From Arthrobacter sp. NIO-1057 (lineage in GTDB: Bacteria > Actinomycetota > Actinomycetes > Actinomycetales > Micrococcaceae), in assembly GCF_900094805.1 (NCBI RefSeq), contig NZ_FMAT01000006.1, positions 114,008-178,007 of the forward strand: 64,000 bases of DNA. Reading direction: 5' to 3'. Made by a program: the position numbers and the translations under genes. Under the pieces are notes generated by a model. It was not told the origin of the DNA, made no database searches, and was given only the letters and a program-made list of their open reading frames with translations. Shown here one piece after another: positions 1 to 8,770 of the stretch (position 1 is its first letter; each line of letters begins with the position of its first letter).

Positions 1-591
1 CAGAGGGTGTCGATAATCGGTACGAGTGGAACCGCTAACTAGGGCTACCAGGACTTCTCCACCTTGTGCGATGGCGCCTGCAGATAGTTTGGCTGCGATA
101 GCGAATTCGGTGTCATCGCTGGAAGCTTCGGAAAGCACCTTGGTCATCACCGAAGCAGTGTCCTGGCACAACTGACGGTAGCGGTCCACTTCGCTCGCCG
201 TTAGCGCCGTGCGCATAGTACGAAGCTCCGAGTCGATCTCGGACTCTGCAAGAATCTTCCAGTCTGCAGCCTCTGGGAACCAAGCACTAACATCATCTAG
301 TGACTCGTACCAGTTGGTGACATGAAGGTTCACGGAGCCGAGCTCATGGAGCTCTTCGTCTTGCAGGCGCTGTGCTTCACTGATTGAAGTAGCAAGTTCG
401 CAGCCCCTAGCGTGAACTAAAGCCCGGAGCACAGCAGGAGCTGCAAGCGAAACGTGTGTACGTGCACCGTCGAGGAGCCAGGCTAGCGATGCGGGGGTGG
501 AGAGCAATACAGCTTGCGCTCCCTGCTTTTGAATAGTATCCGTGAGCAGCGCGTGCTTTTTTGTGTATTCACTTGTTATCGCCGCGGGCAT
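1..591 (-). CDS. M24 (Xaa-Pro peptidase/creatinase-like) protein, truncated by window edge
   Basis: The frame is open from an ATG at 591 to the left edge (197 codons), so only the N-terminal part is visible. Residues about 10-130 resemble the creatinase/prolidase N-terminal domain (for example ASLAWLLDGAR). A linker helix (ELRTMRTALTASEVDRYRQ) follows, and then the start of the pita-bread catalytic domain (TEFAIAAKLSAGAIAQG). The metal ligands would lie beyond the edge, so activity cannot be judged. The gene starts 16 bases inside the end of the Gfo/Idh-DUF6807 gene, which implies translational coupling and membership of the catabolic operon. Known relatives cleave X-Pro dipeptides or hydrolyse creatine. 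The role in a sugar operon is unclear. Confidence 0.72.
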   Translation of the reverse strand, partial: MPAAITSEYTKKHALLTDTIQKQGAQAVLLSTPASLAWLLDGARTHVSLAAPAVLRALVHARGCELATSISEAQRLQDEELHELGSVNLHVTNWYESLDDVSAWFPEAADWKILAESEIDSELRTMRTALTASEVDRYRQLCQDTASVMTKVLSEASSDDTEFAIAAKLSAGAIAQGGEVLVALVSGSTRTDYRHPL

Positions 592-2723
592 GTTCCATCC
601 TCCTGATTCTCTGCACCGAATTCATGGGCCAGTGCTGAGACTGTTGAAGTGTCCAATCGACCATCAGCCACCAAAACGCGCAGATGGCGAGTCAACGAGG
701 TACCGGGTTCTACTATGACCGGGGTATCCCAGGCCAATGAACTGCCAACACCGGGATAACCAGAGCTACGGACAAACCAAGGATCGTCCTCGTCGTTACA
801 AAAAATGAGCGTCGCCTGACCATGTCCTGTTCCGCGCTGTGAGAGAGCCACAGCCTCTGAGGAGAAGTCAGCACTGAAGGCCAACCATGGGCTCAAAGAG
901 CCATGGACCTGTTCCTCGCCTACTAACGAGTCGGTAAATATCTCTGGATTACTGTTTCGAGGCAGTCGCCAAAAGAATCCGCCATAACCGCCATTGGGCC
1001 GTCCATTAGATCCTGGTGAACCGAGAGATACGGACTCCTCTCGGGCCGAAAGACTGAACGTGAAATCCATGATCCAACCGGTTGTGCCGGTGACTTGGTG
1101 GGTGAAAGGACGGAAATCTACTGCGCGTTGTTCGTCCAACACTACGTGTTGCTGATGGCTGACCCACTCTAGGTGGGAATTGACCGAACGCCCGTTGGCA
1201 GCAAAAGAATTTGCAAGAGTGCGGATATGTCCATGATCTTCGCGCCATACGTAACGTGAGTCCGCACGGGTATAAGTTCGACCGCCCCAGAAGTTATTTC
1301 CATTGACGTCTTGGATTGCTACCCCAACGCCAAGATGCCAGGTGTGATCCAAAGGTTGCTGGTCACTGATGCGCACACCGCCTAGGGTCGTGAGTTCATC
1401 AAGAAATGGCCGTGGCGAGTTTGTGACGGCAATATCCTCACCGGTGCGGAGCCTGGCGACGACCTGTTTCTGCCCGGTAGTGGGATGCTCAAGAGTGAAT
1501 TTACCGCTAGAGTCCGGCTCAGCGGCCCAAGGGGCTCCAAGTGAGGAGAAGTTCGACTGCGCGGCCACAGACCTATCAATGAAATGCTCAATATCCGGGA
1601 TGACAGGATGGAATTGATCTCCATCATCGGTGGGGATCACATATTCTTCAGGGATGTCAGTTGGTTCTGGACCAATTCGTATTTGTTCCAGAACGCGCAT
1701 GAAGGCCCCGGCAGATTCCAGTGAGCTTAGTAGTTCAGTGGCTACCCCGGCACGGACGTCGACAAGATTCTCCAACAGATTCACCCGATCAAAAACCTGG
1801 GAAGTAACGGAGCGGCCTAAGTCCGGATTGGGCTTGATGATCAATTCGTCGCGAGTGTAGTACAAGACGGCTGAACCTTCAGTTCCATAGATGGTGATCC
1901 AAGGGTCCTGCTGTTCCTTCGCGCAGACAGTCAGGGCTGCGGTAACCGGGATGCCGGAAGTTGTTTGTAGTTTCACTACCGAAGTATCGTCGGCTTCGAT
2001 TTGGTGTGCATGATACAAATCTGTGGCTACCGAAATGACGTCACTGGAGCGTTGCGCCCCGGCAATCCTTAGGGCACTGGCCACGGCGTGAGCTAGCGGG
2101 TTTGTCACCACACCGTCAGCGATTTCAATACCATTCAGTTGTCGGTGACCGGCCCAAGGTGAGCGGTTGTAATAGCCCGTGGTGCGTAGCCAATTTCCGC
2201 TGGCCCCGACCGCACGCAGGGCGCCAATAGGCGAATTCTCGGATCCGGATTCAAAGAATTCAGCCACTGCTTTCAGTGCTAAAGAACCCAGTGCCTGGAA
2301 CCCTACCTGTACATTGACACCAGCTGCCTGCGCGGCACTCAGCAGTGTTTCGTACTGCTCTAAAGTAGCGGTGGGAGGCTTTTCCAAATACAGGTCAGCA
2401 CCGGTGGCTAAGGCTTTCAGGGCTAAGTCTGCGTGAGTATTAATGGGGGTCGAAATGATGATGATGTCCGGCTTCAACCCCGAATCAATAAACTCGGCGA
2501 GGCTACTGAAGATTCGAGTATTTTCACCGCGAATGGCGCTGCCCGGATCATTCGGATCAATTCCAGCAAGGAAACTGATCTTTTCCTCACCTACTAGACG
2601 TTGAATATTTATCAGATGCTGGCGTCCAAAACCATTAAGACCGACCAGCACCACCGCTGGCGCTGATGACGGTGAAGCGGAATTATCGTCTTTGGCAGCC
2701 GCTGCGGTGGTTTGCTGGTTCAT
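576..2723 (-). CDS. Gfo/Idh/MocA oxidoreductase fused to a DUF6807 (PmoA-like) domain
   Basis: This 715-residue protein has an N-terminal NAD(P)-binding Rossmann domain (glycine motif GLNGFG at 28-33; EKPP at 114-117, the usual Gfo/Idh lysine motif) and an oxidoreductase C-lobe to about residue 390. From about 400 to 705 it carries a second domain (HTWHLGVGVAIQDVNG near 460) of the DUF6807/PmoA type found in carbohydrate-catabolism loci. Ordinary Gfo/Idh enzymes have 330-400 residues, so this is a true fusion. Known Gfo/Idh enzymes oxidise or reduce sugar hydroxyls, and the role of the added domain is unknown. It lies 30 bases after the TIM-barrel gene, in the same operon. The start is the ATG at 2723, preceded by AAGGA. 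Confidence 0.85.
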   Translation of the reverse strand: MNQQTTAAAAKDDNSASPSSAPAVVLVGLNGFGRQHLINIQRLVGEEKISFLAGIDPNDPGSAIRGENTRIFSSLAEFIDSGLKPDIIIISTPINTHADLALKALATGADLYLEKPPTATLEQYETLLSAAQAAGVNVQVGFQALGSLALKAVAEFFESGSENSPIGALRAVGASGNWLRTTGYYNRSPWAGHRQLNGIEIADGVVTNPLAHAVASALRIAGAQRSSDVISVATDLYHAHQIEADDTSVVKLQTTSGIPVTAALTVCAKEQQDPWITIYGTEGSAVLYYTRDELIIKPNPDLGRSVTSQVFDRVNLLENLVDVRAGVATELLSSLESAGAFMRVLEQIRIGPEPTDIPEEYVIPTDDGDQFHPVIPDIEHFIDRSVAAQSNFSSLGAPWAAEPDSSGKFTLEHPTTGQKQVVARLRTGEDIAVTNSPRPFLDELTTLGGVRISDQQPLDHTWHLGVGVAIQDVNGNNFWGGRTYTRADSRYVWREDHGHIRTLANSFAANGRSVNSHLEWVSHQQHVVLDEQRAVDFRPFTHQVTGTTGWIMDFTFSLSAREESVSLGSPGSNGRPNGGYGGFFWRLPRNSNPEIFTDSLVGEEQVHGSLSPWLAFSADFSSEAVALSQRGTGHGQATLIFCNDEDDPWFVRSSGYPGVGSSLAWDTPVIVEPGTSLTRHLRVLVADGRLDTSTVSALAHEFGAENQEDGTCPRR

Positions 2724-2753
2724 GTTGTCCTTCTTGAAATTGTCGAAGTCAGA

Positions 2754-3662
2754 TCAGTTTATGGCGCTCGCCGACTGGATGCCCGCAGCTTGCTCAAGAT
2801 GCGGTAAAACCAGTGACGCGAAACGTTCTGACATGGTGTTCAGCGTTAGATCAGCATCTTGAGCGTTGATTTCGTCATTAAAGATTTCGACTTCGACGGG
2901 ACCTCGATAACCGGCCTGAGCTACCCAACGAGAGATCGATGAGAAATCAACATGACCATCGCCCATCATTCCGCGCGACTGGAGCGCATTACTGGCGATT
3001 GGCAGGTTGAAGTCGCAAATTTGATAACTAGCTAGGCGACGTTCGTGGCCGGCACGCTGGATCTGCTGTTGTAGTTGTGGATCCCAGAAGACGTGGAAAG
3101 TATCAACAACCACACCGACCGCTTCAGCTGGATATGCAGTTGCCATATCCAAGGCCTGACCAAGTGTAGATAAGACGGCGCGGTCAGCTGCATACATCGG
3201 GTGCAATGGTTCGAGCACCAGGCAGACACCATGGTCTATTGCCAACGGAACCAATTGGTCCAAGGCTCGTGCCACGCGGTCCCGGGCACCAACGATATCC
3301 TTGTCCTGGCGATCTCCAATGCCACCGAGAAGATGCGCTGCTGACGGCAAGCCACCGACTACCATGATCAGGTTATTCGCCCCGATGGTGGCAGCTTCTT
3401 CGATGGCGTGGCGATTGGATTCGAAGGCTTCTTGCTGTGCCTGTGAAGAGGTGGCCGTGAGGAATCCGCCACGGCACAGGGTACTTGCCTGCAACCCACC
3501 TTCCTTGATGATGGTCGCAGCTCGTTGCGCCCCTCCAGCTTGTTCGAGGAGGTGACGCCATGGGCCGATATGGCTTAATCCAGCGCTGGCAGCCGCCTCG
3601 ACCGCTTGCTGCAGAATGAGGTTGGGTGTGGTGCCGGTGTTCAGGGAAAGTTCGAAGCTCAT
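2754..3662 (-). CDS. Sugar phosphate isomerase/epimerase family TIM-barrel protein
   Basis: A 302-residue protein of the xylose-isomerase-like TIM-barrel superfamily. Visible family features are the ordered beta-strand ends LIMVVGG (about 98), CLVLEPLHPMYAAD (about 146; glutamate metal ligand), VGVVVDTFHVFWDP (about 182; Asp/His ligands), DGHVDFSSI and the late PVEVEIFND strand (Glu ligand). The metal-ligand set therefore looks intact. Relatives isomerise or epimerise keto-sugars or act on 3-oxo-glycosides. The substrate cannot be read from sequence. Its ATG overlaps the stop of the DUF993 gene as ATGA, so it is coupled within the operon controlled from the promoter near 6131-6159. Confidence 0.82.
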   Translation of the reverse strand: MSFELSLNTGTTPNLILQQAVEAAASAGLSHIGPWRHLLEQAGGAQRAATIIKEGGLQASTLCRGGFLTATSSQAQQEAFESNRHAIEEAATIGANNLIMVVGGLPSAAHLLGGIGDRQDKDIVGARDRVARALDQLVPLAIDHGVCLVLEPLHPMYAADRAVLSTLGQALDMATAYPAEAVGVVVDTFHVFWDPQLQQQIQRAGHERRLASYQICDFNLPIASNALQSRGMMGDGHVDFSSISRWVAQAGYRGPVEVEIFNDEINAQDADLTLNTMSERFASLVLPHLEQAAGIQSASAIN

Positions 3663-4912
3663 GACACTCCTGTCAATGTACGGGTAGTGGTCTTGGCGCC
3701 ATAAACGGCAAGGAGTTCTTCCATGCGCTTGGCAGCTAGTTCTGGATCCAGCAGCAAGCCTGCGGTATCTGCTAGGACGAAGGTGCGAACTAGATGGGGT
3801 AAGGAGCGCCCTGCATGCAGGCCACCGACCATCTGGAAGCCACTTTGGTGACCGTTGAGCCAGGAAAGGAACGCGATTCCGGTCTTGTAGTAGAACGTGG
3901 GAGCACTAAAAATGTGCAGGCCCAGTTCCCGTGTTGAGTCCAAGATGGCGCGGCCCCGTGCGGCATCTGAAGCATCAAATGCCTGCAGGGCCGTTGACGC
4001 TGCGGGGTAGATAGCGGCAAATATTCCTAGCAAGGCATCTGAATGCAGTTCCCCATCACTATCGATGAGTTCTGGATAATTGAAGTCGTCCCCGGTGTAT
4101 AGCCTGATTCCAGACGGTAGTGCGGCTCGAAGCTGTTTCTCGTGCTCTGCATTGAGTAGAGATACCTTCACCCCGTCGATTTTCTCTGAGTGCTTCTCCA
4201 AGATGGATTGGAACACTGCCGTTGCTTCGGCAAGATCGGTGGTGCCCCAGTATCCAGCAAGCTGGGGGTCAAACATATCACCGAGCCAGTGCAAGATCAC
4301 TGGTTGCTGGGCAGCATCTAGCAAGGTTGAGTAAACCTGGACGTAGTCTTGCGGGGTCCGTGCAGCCTTGGCCAAAGCCCGTGAGCACATCAAAATGGAC
4401 TTTGCTCCGGAATTTTCGACAAGGTGCAACATCTGCAGGTAGGCGTCAATGACTAACTGCAGATCACCTGGCTCAACCGGCTGGTCGTTGAGCTGATCGG
4501 TCCCGACTCCGCACGCGATAATGTCGCGTACCGTCAGCGAGGTGAGTGCTGGGTAGCGGTTATCGGCAATGACGGTTGCTGCTTCTTGGGCTGAACGATT
4601 GATCAGCTCACAGGTGGCTGCATAGTCTAGGCCCATGCCACGTTGCGCGGTGTCCATGGCGTCGGCAACACCTAGCCCGTAGGACCAGAGTTCGTGACGG
4701 TAGGCGAGTGTAGCCTCCCAATCAATTGTTGCTGGGGCGCCGGGGGTGTTGTCTGCATCCATATGTGGAATCACATGGGCTGCTGCGTACACCTTGCGTG
4801 AGGTGATGGGTGAGGTGGGGCGGTGGAAGTCGCCAGGTCCATGCATCTTGTAGGTAAATGACCGCCCGTGCTCATCGATCAGGGTGAGTTCTGGAAAGTT
4901 GTTCTCGTTCAT
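3659..4912 (-). CDS. DUF993 family protein (dihydrodipicolinate synthase-like aldolase fold)
   Basis: A 417-residue protein beginning MNENNFPELTLIDE. The frame stays open upstream to 5056, but the ATG at 4912 overlaps the previous stop as ATGA and is the natural coupled start. Segments such as SILMCSRALAKAARTP, PVILHWLGDMFDPQLAGYWG, KIDGVKVSLL (candidate Schiff-base lysine region) and RLYTGDDFNYPELID match the actinobacterial DUF993 group, annotated as dihydrodipicolinate-synthase-related aldolases. It has about 417 residues against about 300 in classical DapA, as expected for DUF993. An aldol cleavage or dehydration step in sugar-acid degradation is an inference from the fold and the neighbouring Gfo/Idh and isomerase genes. 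Confidence 0.8.
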   Translation of the reverse strand: MNENNFPELTLIDEHGRSFTYKMHGPGDFHRPTSPITSRKVYAAAHVIPHMDADNTPGAPATIDWEATLAYRHELWSYGLGVADAMDTAQRGMGLDYAATCELINRSAQEAATVIADNRYPALTSLTVRDIIACGVGTDQLNDQPVEPGDLQLVIDAYLQMLHLVENSGAKSILMCSRALAKAARTPQDYVQVYSTLLDAAQQPVILHWLGDMFDPQLAGYWGTTDLAEATAVFQSILEKHSEKIDGVKVSLLNAEHEKQLRAALPSGIRLYTGDDFNYPELIDSDGELHSDALLGIFAAIYPAASTALQAFDASDAARGRAILDSTRELGLHIFSAPTFYYKTGIAFLSWLNGHQSGFQMVGGLHAGRSLPHLVRTFVLADTAGLLLDPELAAKRMEELLAVYGAKTTTRTLTGVS

Positions 4913-6075
4913 AGCGTGATCTCCGGAATATCTAGGGTTCGGCGCTCGGAGGCAGACTGTAGGCCTAGGGCTGCTAGCTGTACTCCACGGGCCGCAGATA
5001 GCAGACCGTATTTGTGTTCCCGTCCAGCGGCGACATCCGCGAGGAAATCTTCCCACTGTAGTTTGAAGCCGTTATCGAGATCCGCGTTTGCGGGAACTTC
5101 CAACCACTGGTCACGGAAGGACTCGGTCACTGGCAGATCTGGGTTCCATACCGGCTTAGGCGTGTGAGCGCGTTGCTGGGCGACGCACTTGTTGAGGCCC
5201 GCCACGGCTGAACCATGGGTTCCATCGATCTGGAATTCGACTAGTTCGTCGCGGTATACGCGCACAGCCCACGAGGAGTTGATCTGCGCGATGACCGGAT
5301 CACCTTCGGGGGTTTCAAGTTCAAAGATGCCGTAAGCGGCGTCGTCGGCAGTGGCTTCGTATGGCTCACCTTGCTCATCCCATCGGGCGGGGATGTGGGT
5401 GGCGGTAGTGGAAGTCACGGTTTTGACCTGGCCGATGATTCCTTCTAAAACATAGTTCCAGTGGCAGTACATGTCGGTGGTCATCGAGCCGCCGTCCGCT
5501 AAGCGGTAGTTCCACGAGGGGCGCTGAGCCTCTTGGATGTCGCCTTCAAAGACCCAGTATCCGAATTCTCCGCGCAAGGAGAGAATTCTTCCGAAGAATC
5601 CCTCATCGACGAGGCGACGTAGTTTGACTAGTCCAGGAAGGTAGAGCTTGTCATGAACTACGCCGGCGGTAACTCCTTTGGCCTTGGCCTGACGGGCGAG
5701 GTCAACGGCATCATCTAAGTTTTCGGCGGTCGGCTTTTCCGTGAAGATGTGCTTACCCGAGGCGATGGCCTTGGACAAGGTGTCATACCGTAGCGAGGTC
5801 ATCGAGGCATCAAAGATGATGTCAATACTTGGATCTTCGATAAGCGAATCGAGATCCGTGCTGTAGTGCTCCACTTGATGTTTCTGCGCGAGATCGCGCA
5901 ATTTGTCTTCATTGCGACCAACAAGAATCGGCTCAACGGTGAGCTTGGACCCGTCGGCAAGAGTGATGCCACCTTGATCACGGATGGGCAGGATAGAGCG
6001 CAGTAGGTGCTGCCTGTAGCCCATCCGGCCGGTGATGCCGTTCATGGCAATGCGGAGAACTTTGGTATTTGTCAC
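4909..6075 (-). CDS. Gfo/Idh/MocA family oxidoreductase, first gene of the catabolic operon
   Basis: A 388-residue NAD(P)-dependent oxidoreductase starting at a GTG (6075). AAGGAG lies six bases upstream, which decides this start over an in-frame ATG at 6159 that would fall inside the -35 box. The Rossmann motif reads MNGITGRMGY (residues 11-20). A TEKPT motif sits near 112, with the alpha/beta C-lobe after it (DGGSMTTDMYCHWNYVLEG carries the usual catalytic-histidine region). It is the promoter-proximal gene of a coupled series: 4909-4912 overlaps the DUF993 start. Together with the second Gfo/Idh in the operon this suggests paired oxidation and reduction of a sugar, as in 3-oxo-glycoside pathways. 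The substrate is unknown. Confidence 0.88.
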   Translation of the reverse strand: MTNTKVLRIAMNGITGRMGYRQHLLRSILPIRDQGGITLADGSKLTVEPILVGRNEDKLRDLAQKHQVEHYSTDLDSLIEDPSIDIIFDASMTSLRYDTLSKAIASGKHIFTEKPTAENLDDAVDLARQAKAKGVTAGVVHDKLYLPGLVKLRRLVDEGFFGRILSLRGEFGYWVFEGDIQEAQRPSWNYRLADGGSMTTDMYCHWNYVLEGIIGQVKTVTSTTATHIPARWDEQGEPYEATADDAAYGIFELETPEGDPVIAQINSSWAVRVYRDELVEFQIDGTHGSAVAGLNKCVAQQRAHTPKPVWNPDLPVTESFRDQWLEVPANADLDNGFKLQWEDFLADVAAGREHKYGLLSAARGVQLAALGLQSASERRTLDIPEITL

Positions 6076-6114
6076 GAGATACTCCTTGGGTGAAGTGAGA
6101 GAGGGAAATGAGTT

Positions 6115-6132
6115 TGGGAATGCGCTTTCCAC
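6115..6132. promoter_or_regulatory. LacI-family operator O1
   Basis: TGGGAATGCGCTTTCCAC is an imperfect palindrome centred on GCGC, matching the general LacI/GalR operator form (GGAA..GCGC..TTCC). It overlaps the -10 end and start site of the minus-strand operon and lies in the 143-base gap that also feeds the divergent lacI-type gene. A sister site occurs at 7331-7346. Confidence 0.72.
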
Positions 6133-6159
6133 GATAGTGATGCAGAATTGGAGTGTCAA
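6131..6159 (-). promoter_or_regulatory. Sigma-70-type promoter of the Gfo/Idh operon
   Basis: On the minus strand a consensus -35 TTGACA (6159-6154) is followed by a 17-base spacer and -10 TATCGT (6136-6131). The predicted start falls inside the LacI-type operator at 6115-6132. Confidence 0.75.
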
Positions 6160-6218
6160 CCATCACGAGTTTCGAAAGATAAGCTTGTCCCAGCTGTAGT
6201 GGACGAAAAGGATTTCAG

Positions 6219-7241
6219 ATGGCTATTCGACTAACTGACGTCGCTAATGAAGCCGGTGTTTCATTGGCAACTGCCTCACGCGTGCTCAATGGTTCCGCAC
6301 GAAAGCCGGCCGCTGAGATCTCTGACAGGGTTCGTGCTGCTGCGGAGAAACTTGGTTATTTTCCCAACGCTCAGGCGCAAGCGCTTGCCCGGGCTTCAAC
6401 GAAGCTGGTTGGTCTTGTTGTTCGTGACATCGCGGACCCCTACTTCTCGACGATCGCTCGCGGAGTTCAGCGAGGCCTGGGGGATAGCGGTACCCAGCTG
6501 CTTTTGGCTAGTACGGATTCTGAACCAGAGCGAGAAATTGAAGCCGTCAGATCCTTTATGTCCCAGCGCACGGATGCCATTATTCTCTCTGGTTCCCGTG
6601 GTTTATCCGAGGATGCAGCCTTATTGCGGTTGATTGGGAGCTATCAGGAAAATGGGGGTCAGGTAATCGTTATCGGACAACCCTTGGCGAGCACTGGTGG
6701 TATTCAGATAGACAACGAAACGACCTCTGAAAACCTCGCAGAAGAGCTCATTAGATCGGGCCATCGAAGGTTTGTTGTTCTTGCTGGAGACGAAAACTTA
6801 CTGACTTCGCGTGATCGCGCTCAAGGCTTCCTGAGGAAGTTGAAGCGTACAGGGCTGTCGGCTGTGGGGGTCGTGCATGGTGCGTTTTCCCGCGAAGGCG
6901 CCTATATGGCGATGAGTGATTTCCTTAGGGGGCGCAAGTCGGAGGAGGATGCGCAACAACTGTGCGTTTTCTGCGTTTCTGACGTCATGGCCTTGGGGGC
7001 TATTCGCGCCATTCGGGAAAGTGGACTTCGCGTACCCGAGGATATTGCGGTTGTAGGCTTTGACGATATTCCGACCCTTGAGGACGTTACTCCTGGAATT
7101 AGTACCGCTCGTCTGCCATTGGAAGAGATCGGTAGATGGGCCGGTGAGATGGTGCTAAGTCATGGAGAGGCGCGTAAAACGGTAGTCGCCGGAACTCCTG
7201 TGCTGCGCGAATCTACCAAGCTGCATGCGGGGAATCGGTGA
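6219..7241 (+). CDS. LacI/GalR family transcriptional repressor of the sugar catabolic locus
   Basis: A 340-residue regulator. An N-terminal LacI helix-turn-helix (residues 4-25, [20 protein letters not shown]) and hinge are followed by a periplasmic-binding-protein-like sensor domain from about 63 ([20 protein letters not shown]) to the end ([20 protein letters not shown]). A purine-rich AAAAGGA precedes the ATG. It lies between two transcription units that carry near-identical operators (6115-6132 and 7331-7346), so it most likely represses the catabolic operon and the downstream binding protein. It may also regulate itself through the shared divergent gap. The inducer is probably the transported sugar or an intermediate; this is an inference. 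Confidence 0.92.
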   Translation: MAIRLTDVANEAGVSLATASRVLNGSARKPAAEISDRVRAAAEKLGYFPNAQAQALARASTKLVGLVVRDIADPYFSTIARGVQRGLGDSGTQLLLASTDSEPEREIEAVRSFMSQRTDAIILSGSRGLSEDAALLRLIGSYQENGGQVIVIGQPLASTGGIQIDNETTSENLAEELIRSGHRRFVVLAGDENLLTSRDRAQGFLRKLKRTGLSAVGVVHGAFSREGAYMAMSDFLRGRKSEEDAQQLCVFCVSDVMALGAIRAIRESGLRVPEDIAVVGFDDIPTLEDVTPGISTARLPLEEIGRWAGEMVLSHGEARKTVVAGTPVLRESTKLHAGNR

Positions 7242-7297
7242 TACCCAGCGTGCATAATGCCATGTTCAAATGTTATTGACGGATTCAGCCCCACCCC

Positions 7298-7327
7298 TTG
7301 ACTCGTGATGGGGCTCACACTTAGATT
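7298..7327 (+). promoter_or_regulatory. Promoter of the sugar-binding lipoprotein gene
   Basis: -35 TTGACT (7298-7303), an 18-base spacer and -10 TAGATT (7322-7327). The predicted start lies within the operator just downstream. A 7-base inverted repeat (AGCCCCA at 7287-7293, TGGGGCT at 7309-7315) overlaps the promoter and could attenuate read-through from the regulator gene. Confidence 0.7.
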
Positions 7328-7330
7328 GTT

Positions 7331-7346
7331 TGGGAAGCGCTTTCCG
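7331..7346. promoter_or_regulatory. LacI-family operator O2
   Basis: TGGGAAGCGCTTTCCG is a palindrome centred on AAGCGCTT, placed directly after the -10 box of the binding-protein promoter. It is the same motif and geometry as operator O1 at 6115-6132, which links both units to the LacI regulator encoded between them. Confidence 0.75.
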
Positions 7347-7411
7347 AAAGACTGCAAATACGGTCAATTGTTGATACTTTGCACTGACCGGCCCACTCAA
7401 GGAGGAGACCC

Positions 7412-8728
7412 ATGGACCAGCAGGATCACTCAAGAAAAAGTCGACAGAAGTTCGGTGCACGTCTGAGCAAGTCCGTTGCCGTCGTCGCGGTTGCTGCCTT
7501 GGCATTAACCGGGTGTGGCGGTAGCAGCAGTGCAGACAGCGCTGACGGCAAGACGGTACTTAGATTCTCCTGGTGGGGATCTGATTCCCGCGCCCAGGCC
7601 ACCAATAAAATCATTGAAGCTTTTGAGGCCGAGAATCCCGATATCGACGTACAGGGCGAGTATTCGGACTGGAGCGGCTACTGGGATAAGTTGGCAACCC
7701 AGGTTGCTTCCAACGATGCGCCAGACATCATCCAGATGGATGACAAGTATCTACGTGAATATGCAGACCGCGGGGCTCTTCTCGATTTGACCGGCGTGGA
7801 CGTCTCCAAGTTTGAAGAAGTCGCTATCCAGAACGGAACGACTGACGACGGGCTGGTCGGCCTGACTACTGGCATCAATTCATTCACCCTGACGGCTAAT
7901 CCGAAAGTACTCGAAGAGGCCGGATTGGAGGTGCCAGACGATAAGACCTGGACTTGGGATGATTATCGGAAGATCACCGAGACCGTCAGTGAAAAGCTGG
8001 ATGGAAAGTACGGCGCAGAAGCTCCCAACGAACCTGCCGGATTGCAGACCTGGCTCAGGCAAGATGGAAAACACTTGACCGGTAGCGACGGCGCTCTTGG
8101 CTTCACCGCAGAAGATCTGACTGGTTACTTCCAACATCATCACGATCTTCTTGCCGAGGGTTCTTACCCGAAGGCATCGGTCCTGGCCGAAAACCAGAAT
8201 GCTGGACCCGACCGCTCCATGACAGGAACAGGAACGGCGGCTTTCGGAATGTGGTGGAGCAACCAGCTCGGCGGTTTGTCGGCTGCTGTCGGTTCTGACC
8301 TGGTTCCATTGCGCCTACCTAGCAGTACCGGCAAGGCCGAAGATAATGGCCTATGGTACAAATCTTCAATGATGATGTCCGGTTACGGCCGCACCAAGCA
8401 TCCAGACGAGGTCAAGAAATTCATTGACTTCATGGTCAATTCGCAAGAGGCCGGCAAGCTGAATCAGATGGATCGTGGCCTACCAGCCAACCTCGATGTG
8501 CGTAAGAACGTCGTTGCTGATCTGGATTCAGTGGAGACCGCTTCGGCAGAATTTGTGAGCAGCCTAGAGCCAGAACTCCAAGGAACTGAACCAATTCCTC
8601 CCATGGGATTCAGCGCTGTTCAAGACATCCTGTATCGCTATGAAATGGAAGTCTTCTTTGATCGGCAAAGCGTGGCAGACGCCGCGCAAAACGCGTTCAA
8701 GGAAATTGAAACAGCAGTAGCTCAGTAG
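7412..8728 (+). CDS. Sugar ABC transporter substrate-binding lipoprotein (no adjacent permease)
   Basis: A 438-residue extracellular solute-binding protein of the family-1 (maltose/multiple sugar) type. It has a basic N-terminus, a hydrophobic segment and a lipobox LTGC with the lipid-bearing Cys at 35. The mature domain contains VLRFSWWGSDSRAQATNKII, the conserved APDIIQMDDKYLREYADRGALLDL stretch split around residues 105-128, and PIPPMGFSAVQDILYRYEMEVFF near the end. A strong AAGGAGG precedes the ATG at 7412. A terminator follows immediately and no permease or ATPase gene is nearby, so it must use transporter parts encoded elsewhere. It is regulated by operator O2. Confidence 0.92.
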   Translation: MDQQDHSRKSRQKFGARLSKSVAVVAVAALALTGCGGSSSADSADGKTVLRFSWWGSDSRAQATNKIIEAFEAENPDIDVQGEYSDWSGYWDKLATQVASNDAPDIIQMDDKYLREYADRGALLDLTGVDVSKFEEVAIQNGTTDDGLVGLTTGINSFTLTANPKVLEEAGLEVPDDKTWTWDDYRKITETVSEKLDGKYGAEAPNEPAGLQTWLRQDGKHLTGSDGALGFTAEDLTGYFQHHHDLLAEGSYPKASVLAENQNAGPDRSMTGTGTAAFGMWWSNQLGGLSAAVGSDLVPLRLPSSTGKAEDNGLWYKSSMMMSGYGRTKHPDEVKKFIDFMVNSQEAGKLNQMDRGLPANLDVRKNVVADLDSVETASAEFVSSLEPELQGTEPIPPMGFSAVQDILYRYEMEVFFDRQSVADAAQNAFKEIETAVAQ

Positions 8729-8734
8729 CAAAAA

Positions 8735-8762
8735 ACGAACGAGCCCTTTCGGGCTCGTTCGT
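8735..8762. terminator. Bidirectional rho-independent terminator
   Basis: A 12-base-pair perfect stem (ACGAACGAGCCC / GGGCTCGTTCGT) with a TTTC loop lies between two convergent genes. A-run on the left and CGTTT on the right suit termination in both directions. Confidence 0.88.
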
Positions 8763-8770
8763 CGTTTAAG

